Origin: Porticoccaceae bacterium
Lineage (GTDB): Bacteria; Pseudomonadota; Gammaproteobacteria; Pseudomonadales; Porticoccaceae
Assembly: GCA_029254005.1 (NCBI GenBank)
Contig: JAQWYJ010000028.1
Span: 47,292 to 111,291, forward strand
Direction: 5' to 3'
Length of the DNA: 64,000 bases
Both the position numbers and the translations under genes were made by a program. The notes under the pieces were generated by a model. The model saw nothing but the letters and a program-made list of their open reading frames with translations, made no database searches and was not told where the DNA came from. The stretch's first letter is position 1. Each line of letters starts with the position of its first letter. This document shows positions 58,976 through 64,000 of the stretch, one piece after another.

Positions 58976-60448
58976 ATGTTACGAATATCTCATGAAGCAC
59001 TCACCTTTGACGATGTATTGCTGGTGCCTGGTTACTCAGATGTAACGGCAAAAGACGTTACTACTCATACCCAGTTGACTCGGGGTATAACAATGAATAT
59101 TCCGCTTATTTCGGCAGCCATGGATACAGTCACCGAAGCTCGTTTGGCTATTGCCATTGCTCAAGAAGGTGGCGTCGGTATTGTCCACAAAAGCATGACC
59201 ATTGAAGAGCAAGCTAGACAGGTCTGGGCGGTGAAAAAGTATGAGAGCGGCGTTGTTAAAGACCCTTTCACTATCGAATCTAGCGCTACCCTGGAACAGT
59301 TACACGCGCTCACAGTTGCCAATAATATCTCTGGAGTTCCTATTCTGGAAAACGGTAATTTGGTAGGCATTGTGACTCGCCGTGATGTGCGTTTTGCTAC
59401 TGATATGGGTGCCTGTGTAACCTCCGTAATGACGCCTAAGAATCGGTTGGTAACGGTTAAAGAAGGTGCTGGCGCTGATGAAGTGCGCGCTTTACTGCAT
59501 AAACATAGAATTGAAAAGGTTATGGTGATCAATGATGCCTTTGAGTTGAAGGGGTTGATTACTGTCACCGATATTGATAAGGCTGAGCAATATCCCAATG
59601 CCTGCAAAGATGACCAAGGTCGACTTATTGTTGGCGCTTCTGTGAGTGTTGGAGAGGGTACCGATGAGCGGATCGAAGCCTTGGTTAATGCCAACGTTGA
59701 CGTACTGGTAGTAGACACTGCCCATGGACATTCGCTAAATGTGCTGAATCGCGTTAAATGGATTAAAAAGAATTTCCCAGAGGTACAGGTGATTGGCGGT
59801 AATGTAGCCACTGCTGCAGGTGCTAAAGCGCTTGCAGATGCCGGTGCAGATGCTGTTAAGGTAGGTATAGGTCCGGGCTCAATTTGTACCACGCGAATCG
59901 TTACTGGTATTGGTGTTCCTCAGGTTACCGCTATCGCTAGTGCGGTGGAGGCACTTAAAGGTACAGGCATACCCGTTATTGCCGATGGTGGTATTCGTTA
60001 CTCAGGCGACATGGCCAAAGCAATTGTTGCTGGTGCTAGCTCGGTGATGATGGGCTCCATGCTCGCCGGCACCGAAGAGGCACCTGGGGAAATTGAAATG
60101 TTCCAGGGTCGGTCGTACAAAAACTATCGGGGGATGGGTTCACTGGGTGCTATGGCGCAGTCCACGGGTTCCAGTGATCGCTATTTTCAAGAGGCCAGTG
60201 CGGTTGAAAAGTTAGTACCTGAGGGTATTGAGGGCAGGGTGCCCTACAAAGGGCCTGTAGCTAATATAATCCATCAGATGATGGGTGGTTTACGCTCTGC
60301 TATGGGTTATACCGGTTGCAAGACTATCGAAAACATGCGCACCGAACCCGAATTTGTCAGAGTCACCTCCGCAGGTATGGGTGAGAGTCACGTGCATGAT
60401 GTTCAAATTACCAAAGAAGCACCTAACTACCCGGCAGGTGGCAGATAA
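58976..60448 (+). CDS. guaB: Inosine-5'-monophosphate dehydrogenase
   Basis: Oxidises IMP to XMP, the committed step to guanine nucleotides. The 490-residue TIM-barrel enzyme has two CBS domains inserted at about residues 95-210 (for example [22 protein letters not shown] and [14 protein letters not shown]), the catalytic cysteine in [13 protein letters not shown], and GMGSLGAM on the active-site flap. The CBS pair is intact, so allosteric control by purine nucleotides is possible. guaA follows after 98 bases that hold a hairpin. Confidence 0.97.
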   Translation: MLRISHEALTFDDVLLVPGYSDVTAKDVTTHTQLTRGITMNIPLISAAMDTVTEARLAIAIAQEGGVGIVHKSMTIEEQARQVWAVKKYESGVVKDPFTIESSATLEQLHALTVANNISGVPILENGNLVGIVTRRDVRFATDMGACVTSVMTPKNRLVTVKEGAGADEVRALLHKHRIEKVMVINDAFELKGLITVTDIDKAEQYPNACKDDQGRLIVGASVSVGEGTDERIEALVNANVDVLVVDTAHGHSLNVLNRVKWIKKNFPEVQVIGGNVATAAGAKALADAGADAVKVGIGPGSICTTRIVTGIGVPQVTAIASAVEALKGTGIPVIADGGIRYSGDMAKAIVAGASSVMMGSMLAGTEEAPGEIEMFQGRSYKNYRGMGSLGAMAQSTGSSDRYFQEASAVEKLVPEGIEGRVPYKGPVANIIHQMMGGLRSAMGYTGCKTIENMRTEPEFVRVTSAGMGESHVHDVQITKEAPNYPAGGR

Positions 60449-60500
60449 AGCCGCCTTTCGCCAGTGATTACAGTTAGTGTAAGACTATAAACATTTAATG

Positions 60501-60528
60501 AAGGGCTAGGCTATTAAGTCTAGCCTTT
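60501..60528 (+). terminator. Hairpin with short T-tract between guaB and guaA
   Basis: GGCTAG and CTAGCC pair around a GCTATTAAGT loop, with an AAG/CTT extension and one bulged G, followed by TTTT. The structure lies 19 bases before the guaA start and could be an intercistronic attenuator or mRNA processing site. The short T-tract makes full termination unlikely. Confidence 0.45.
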
Positions 60529-60546
60529 TCACTTTAAGGGCAACTA

Positions 60547-62124
60547 ATGACTGATTTACATTCGCAAAAGATACTTATTCTTGATTTTGGCTCTCAGTAT
60601 TCTCAGCTGATTGCACGTCGTGTGCGCGAGATAGGTGTGTTCTCGGAAATTAGAGCCTGGGATATTACTGAAGAAGAAATTCGTGAATTTAATCCTCAAG
60701 GTATTATTTTGTCCGGTGGTCCCGAGTCCGTCACTGGAGGAGCAAGTGCCCCCAGAGCGCCAGATAGCGTATTTACTATGGGCTTACCCGTCTTAGGAAT
60801 CTGCTATGGCATGCAGACCATGGCCAGTCAGTTAGGTGGAAAAGTTGATACTTCGGATGTTCGAGAATTCGGTTATGCTCAAGTCAAAGTTGAAGGTCAC
60901 TCAGCACTTATTGGCGATGTAAAAGACCATACGGGCACAGCTGGTGAAGCCTTGCTGGATGTATGGATGAGCCACGGTGACAAAGTGGTGGTAATGCCCG
61001 AAGACTTTAGTCTGATGGCGTCTACTCCCTCGTGTCCCATTGCTGGGATGGTTAATGAAGAGAAGAAATTCTATGGTATACAGTTCCACCCAGAAGTAAC
61101 TCACACCCTTCAGGGTGAGCGTATTTTTCAACACTTCGCCCTGCAAATCTGTGGCTGTAAAGGGCTATGGACTGCCGCAGCGATCATTGAAGATCAAATA
61201 GCTCGTGTTAAAGCTCAGGTGGGTGATGACCATGTGCTTTTAGGGTTATCAGGTGGCGTGGATTCCTCGGTGGTTGCAGCACTGTTGCACAGAGCCATTG
61301 GCGATCAGTTGACCTGTGTTTTTGTCGACAATGGTCTGTTACGAAAAAATGAAGGCGACACGGTGATGGAGATGTTTGCCAAAAATATGGGTGTTAAAGT
61401 CATTCGTGCCAATGCCCAAGAGAAGTTCTTGAATGGCTTAGTTGGCGTGAGCGATCCAGAAGCCAAACGTAAAGTGATTGGCAATACCTTTATTGAAATC
61501 TTCGACGAAGAATCCAATAAAATTGACAATGTTAACTTCCTGGCGCAGGGCACCATCTATCCCGATGTGATTGAATCTGCCGCCTCCAAAACTGGTAAAG
61601 CCCATGTGATTAAGTCTCACCACAATGTGGGTGGCTTACCAGATGATATGGCGCTTGAGTTAGTTGAGCCATTGCGCGAACTATTTAAAGACGAAGTGCG
61701 CATGATCGGTGTCGAGCTGGGCCTGCCCTACGATATGGTTTACCGTCATCCATTCCCGGGCCCCGGCCTAGGTGTGCGTATTCTCGGTGAGGTGAAAAAA
61801 GACTATGCCGATATTCTGCGCGAAGCCGATGCCATCTTTATCGAAGAGCTACACAACTCCGGTTGGTACCATAAAACCAGTCAGGCCTTTGCCGTATTTC
61901 TGCCCATTAAGTCTGTGGGTGTAGTGGGTGATGCGCGCCGCTATGAATGGGTGATTGCTCTGCGTGCAGTGGAGACCATTGACTTTATGACGGCTCGCTG
62001 GGCACACCTTCCTTATGAGCTGCTAGAGAAAGTATCCAATCGTATTATTAATGAGATCACCGAGGTTTCTCGGGTGACTTACGATGTATCCAGTAAGCCG
62101 CCAGCTACTATTGAGTGGGAGTAG
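60547..62124 (+). CDS. guaA: GMP synthase (glutamine-hydrolysing)
   Basis: Aminates XMP to GMP with glutamine and ATP. The 525-residue protein has an N-terminal class I amidotransferase domain: the nucleophile is in [10 protein letters not shown], and the HPEVTHT histidine and glutamate complete the triad. The ATP pyrophosphatase domain has [15 protein letters not shown] (P-loop) and the C-terminal dimerisation part [12 protein letters not shown]. Complete and standard length. The region just after its stop is unusual (repeats and a gene remnant). Confidence 0.97.
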   Translation: MTDLHSQKILILDFGSQYSQLIARRVREIGVFSEIRAWDITEEEIREFNPQGIILSGGPESVTGGASAPRAPDSVFTMGLPVLGICYGMQTMASQLGGKVDTSDVREFGYAQVKVEGHSALIGDVKDHTGTAGEALLDVWMSHGDKVVVMPEDFSLMASTPSCPIAGMVNEEKKFYGIQFHPEVTHTLQGERIFQHFALQICGCKGLWTAAAIIEDQIARVKAQVGDDHVLLGLSGGVDSSVVAALLHRAIGDQLTCVFVDNGLLRKNEGDTVMEMFAKNMGVKVIRANAQEKFLNGLVGVSDPEAKRKVIGNTFIEIFDEESNKIDNVNFLAQGTIYPDVIESAASKTGKAHVIKSHHNVGGLPDDMALELVEPLRELFKDEVRMIGVELGLPYDMVYRHPFPGPGLGVRILGEVKKDYADILREADAIFIEELHNSGWYHKTSQAFAVFLPIKSVGVVGDARRYEWVIALRAVETIDFMTARWAHLPYELLEKVSNRIINEITEVSRVTYDVSSKPPATIEWE

Positions 62125-62164
62125 TTGGGTAGATGTCACCCATTGATTTATATAGGTTTGCGAT

Positions 62165-62222
62165 TTACAAACTTGTTACAAACTACCCCAAACACAGGGG
62201 GTCTTACAAAGAAAGTTACAAA
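62165..62222 (+). repeat. Four TTACAAA repeats flanking a CCCC/GGGG hairpin after guaA
   Basis: TTACAAA occurs at 62165, 62176, 62204 and 62216, as two pairs spaced 11 and 12 bases (about one DNA turn). Between the pairs ACCCC and GGGGT can pair around AAACACAG. The arrangement is regular enough to suggest protein-binding sites, for example recombinase arm-type sites or an operator. It is not a terminator, since no T-tract follows. The 62125-62269 stretch contains nothing else recognisable. Confidence 0.5.
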
Positions 62223-62269
62223 CGGTTGCGATTACTGCAAATCATAAGCAGCAATTAAAAATAACAGCG

Positions 62270-62392
62270 TCAAATAAGGTCGTTAATCATAACCTTTGCT
62301 CCGCGTCTAGCCGGTGCCAATGCCTGTGAGCGGCCAAGGCTATTACCGGCGCCAGTGATAATTGCAACGTGTCCTTCAAATTTACCACTCAT
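62270..62392 (-). pseudogene. Truncated N-terminus of a short-chain dehydrogenase/reductase
   Basis: A 40-codon ORF starting MSGKFEGHVAIITGAGNSLG and ending NDLI then TGA. It is the first beta-alpha-beta of an SDR Rossmann fold, with the TGxGxxxG cofactor motif (TGAGNSLGRS) and the ND strand end, closely like hydroxyacyl-CoA/17-beta-HSD type 4 SDRs, which usually run about 300 residues. Everything after the second strand is missing. It is co-directional with, and just downstream of, the MaoC-like gene, so a former SDR-MaoC operon was probably truncated. Too short for the ORF track. Confidence 0.75.
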
Positions 62393-62424
62393 GTTTACTA
62401 CCTTCTATTTCTAAAATAATTACA

Positions 62425-62886
62425 CTAATTGACCATCTGAACACTCAACCATTCAGCAACCAACGCCGGCTTATCGCCACCTTCAATTTCAACGGAGATT
62501 TCCATTTTAAAGTCATACTGTCCCAGTTTCTTTTCTTTAATATCAGCCACAGTGGTATGACAGCGAATTTTACTACCTACAGGTACGGGCGCAACAAAAC
62601 GCACCTTATCGAAGCCTTTATTAACACCCATATAGCCCCCTTCAATCGTCAGACTGAAGCTCTGAGAGAAGTAAGCAAGCATTGAGAGGGTTAAAAAGCC
62701 GTGGGCAATAGTTCCACCAAAGGCGGATGTAGCCGCCGCTTCTGGATTTATATGGATAAACTGATGATCCAGCGTACAGTCAGCAAATACGTTAACTTGC
62801 TCTTGAGTGACTTCGAACCAGTCAGTAGGCTCACAGACATGGCCTATATATTTTTTAATCTCGGATTTCTTAATGAGTTGTGGCAT
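62425..62886 (-). CDS. MaoC-like dehydratase (R-hydratase/hotdog fold)
   Basis: A 153-residue single hotdog-domain protein. The active-site motif is in ADCTLDHQFIHINPE, followed by the conserved FGGTIAHGFLTLSML helix, as in R-specific enoyl-CoA hydratases (PhaJ) and NodN-like proteins. It hydrates or dehydrates acyl-CoA thioesters. I use the ATG at 62886 (MPQLIKKSE); the track GTG start at 62901 overlaps the upstream gene. An SDR fragment follows 32 bases downstream, the usual partner for beta-oxidation or PHA-type reactions. Confidence 0.88.
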   Translation of the reverse strand: MPQLIKKSEIKKYIGHVCEPTDWFEVTQEQVNVFADCTLDHQFIHINPEAAATSAFGGTIAHGFLTLSMLAYFSQSFSLTIEGGYMGVNKGFDKVRFVAPVPVGSKIRCHTTVADIKEKKLGQYDFKMEISVEIEGGDKPALVAEWLSVQMVN

Positions 62887-62897
62887 AGCTCTAGTCT

Positions 62898-63941
62898 TCA
62901 CTTATTTAAGGTGGATTTAGCCATATAGAAGGACATGATGCCGCTGTCAGTCATTATTGAGCTATTGCAGTTGGCTCGTATAAGTTCGTCTTGCACATGT
63001 GTTCGAGCCTTTTCCAGACGCTTCATCGAGCGGGCTACAAATGGGCCATCACCGAGATCTAATTCAAAAAAATTCTCTCCTTGGCCAGCAGCAGCAATGC
63101 TCGCTCCGGCAAATGCATGGTAGTTTTTGATTATATAGTCAAAAATTGGCGACAGGCTTTCAGGCAATTGGTCATTGTCTAGCCATCGAGTATCAGAGCG
63201 AGCGCCGCCCCAAACTCTTGCGACATAGTCCTCAAATAATTGTAAGTGCTCACCTAGCCAGCTTTTGGGCTCCGGGTCTAGAAGAAAATGTGCAGCGAAG
63301 GGACCCACCAGTGCGAAGTCTGCGAGGCAAGCTCGCTCGCCCAGTAAAAAGTCATTATCTTTAAAGTGAGCGACTAAAAGTTTCAATAGACGAGCGAAGT
63401 CTGCCTTTATAGCAACACTCTTATCGGGCCCCGCGCCCTGCACCTCGCAGGCTGCCGCGCCAAATGCATTGAGCATGACTTCACCAAAGCCCTCTATCTG
63501 AGCTTCTTCATTATTGGTCAACTCAACATCAATATGCTTACTGAGTAGTATATTAGTGCCAAACCGTCGCCCAGTTACAATGACATTCTCTGGATAACAC
63601 CATCGAGAGTGGAGTGCGTGCCTTGGATACCAGTGATTGAAGAAATCTTCTAAGATAAAACAGGTACCTCGCTGTGACGAGCTGTCTGGAATAACTGGGC
63701 ACTCATTAAAACGATCGTGTAAGAAAGGTCCAATACTAATGGTGTCATTAATAGTCCAGCCATCGGGAGTTCTTAAAATTGGTATGAAATTAGTGCCAGC
63801 GCGAGTATTAATCGACTCAGTTTTTTCTTGAGATTTTATTTCCCATTGATAAGGGATTTGCTGATAGCGTAACTGGGCCTCAAGTTTGCGAGTAAACATG
63901 CTCATCTCTTGCCCAATTAAAGTATAGGTGCCCCTGTACAT
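62898..63941 (-). CDS. Glutathione S-transferase-fold protein (long form)
   Basis: A 347-residue protein with an N-terminal thioredoxin-like GST domain (SMFTRKLEAQLRYQQIPYQWE, FIPILRTPDG, NDTISIGPFLHDRF) and an all-helical C-terminal domain (LLKLLVAHFKDNDFLLGERACLADFALVGPF). It is longer than typical GSTs (about 200-220), with an extra 100-residue C-terminal part. The N-terminal catalytic Ser/Tyr/Cys is not clear, and the position after the first strand is SMFTRK, so activity is unproven. Its stop is 11 bases before the MaoC-like ATG, so they are probably cotranscribed. Confidence 0.82.
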   Translation of the reverse strand: MYRGTYTLIGQEMSMFTRKLEAQLRYQQIPYQWEIKSQEKTESINTRAGTNFIPILRTPDGWTINDTISIGPFLHDRFNECPVIPDSSSQRGTCFILEDFFNHWYPRHALHSRWCYPENVIVTGRRFGTNILLSKHIDVELTNNEEAQIEGFGEVMLNAFGAAACEVQGAGPDKSVAIKADFARLLKLLVAHFKDNDFLLGERACLADFALVGPFAAHFLLDPEPKSWLGEHLQLFEDYVARVWGGARSDTRWLDNDQLPESLSPIFDYIIKNYHAFAGASIAAAGQGENFFELDLGDGPFVARSMKRLEKARTHVQDELIRANCNSSIMTDSGIMSFYMAKSTLNK

Positions 63942-64000
63942 GTCCTAGCCTCCCCTTATTTATGCCGGCGATTATGAATTATTTTTGACCTTGGAATCTT

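Noticed and set aside
59161-59892. 243-codon minus-strand ORF inside guaB
   Set aside because: Ser/Thr/Pro-rich antisense shadow of a strongly coded gene; guaB on the plus strand is certain.

Overview
The window is a piece of a free-living gammaproteobacterial chromosome, almost entirely housekeeping genes. Several gene orders are shared with Pseudomonas and the marine Cellvibrionales-type lineages: pyrC-rnt, rnfABCDGE next to metG-apbC-dcd, purM-purN-DUF3108-DUF3014 divergent from DUF2066-hda, iscRSUA-hscBA-fdx-iscX, ndk-rlmN-pilF-ispG-hisS-yfgM-bamB-der, and xseA divergent from guaBA. The moderately AT-rich sequence, RnfABCDGE and accessory gene content (DUF3604, HupE/UreJ_2, GST-like, MaoC) suggest a marine oligotroph of the SAR92/Porticoccaceae or Halieaceae kind. 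That placement is inference; no rRNA or other marker was available to test it. No tRNA, rRNA, CRISPR array, transposase or phage gene was seen.

Layout. 1-8.2 kb: rnt and pyrC (minus), then an orphan formyltransferase, argG and a PLP-dependent threonine/serine dehydratase (plus). A 580-bp gap follows, holding a possible Cys-rich micro-ORF and a structured, riboswitch-like leader in front of a variant QueD-like gene, then phzF and two VOC genes. 8.2-17.4 kb: the Rnf ion-pumping ferredoxin:NAD oxidoreductase operon and metG (minus), divergent from apbC and dcd. 17.4-26.1 kb: DUF3014, DUF3108, purN, purM (minus); DUF2066 and hda (plus); sppA, DUF2069, wrbA and arsC-like (minus). 26.3-36 kb: a TlpA-like lipoprotein, an aldehyde dehydrogenase and an APC permease, then the most unusual block: two tandem secreted DUF3604 proteins, a membrane-anchored parvulin-type PPIase and a HupE/UreJ-type membrane protein.

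36-47 kb: suhB and trmJ, then the complete ISC iron-sulfur assembly operon behind a textbook type 1 IscR operator. A lipoprotein alpha/beta hydrolase is wedged between fdx and iscX. An M20 peptidase and a DUF3187 protein follow. 47-55.3 kb: ndk, rlmN, pilF, ispG, hisS, yfgM, bamB, der, with rodZ missing from its usual place between pilF and ispG. 55.4-64 kb: an Lrp-type regulator divergent from methionine gamma-lyase, xseA, guaB, guaA, then a scar downstream of guaA (four TTACAAA repeats around a hairpin and a 41-codon truncated short-chain dehydrogenase), a MaoC-like hydratase and a GST-fold protein.

Functionally the Fe-S theme is strong: the Isc machinery and ApbC supply clusters to RnfB/C, IspG and RlmN, all encoded here. 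Nucleotide synthesis is also well represented (pyrC, purM, purN, dcd, ndk, guaB, guaA). The best candidates for undescribed biology are the DUF3604x2-PPIase-HupE cluster and the structured leader before the zinc-site-variant QueD homolog.
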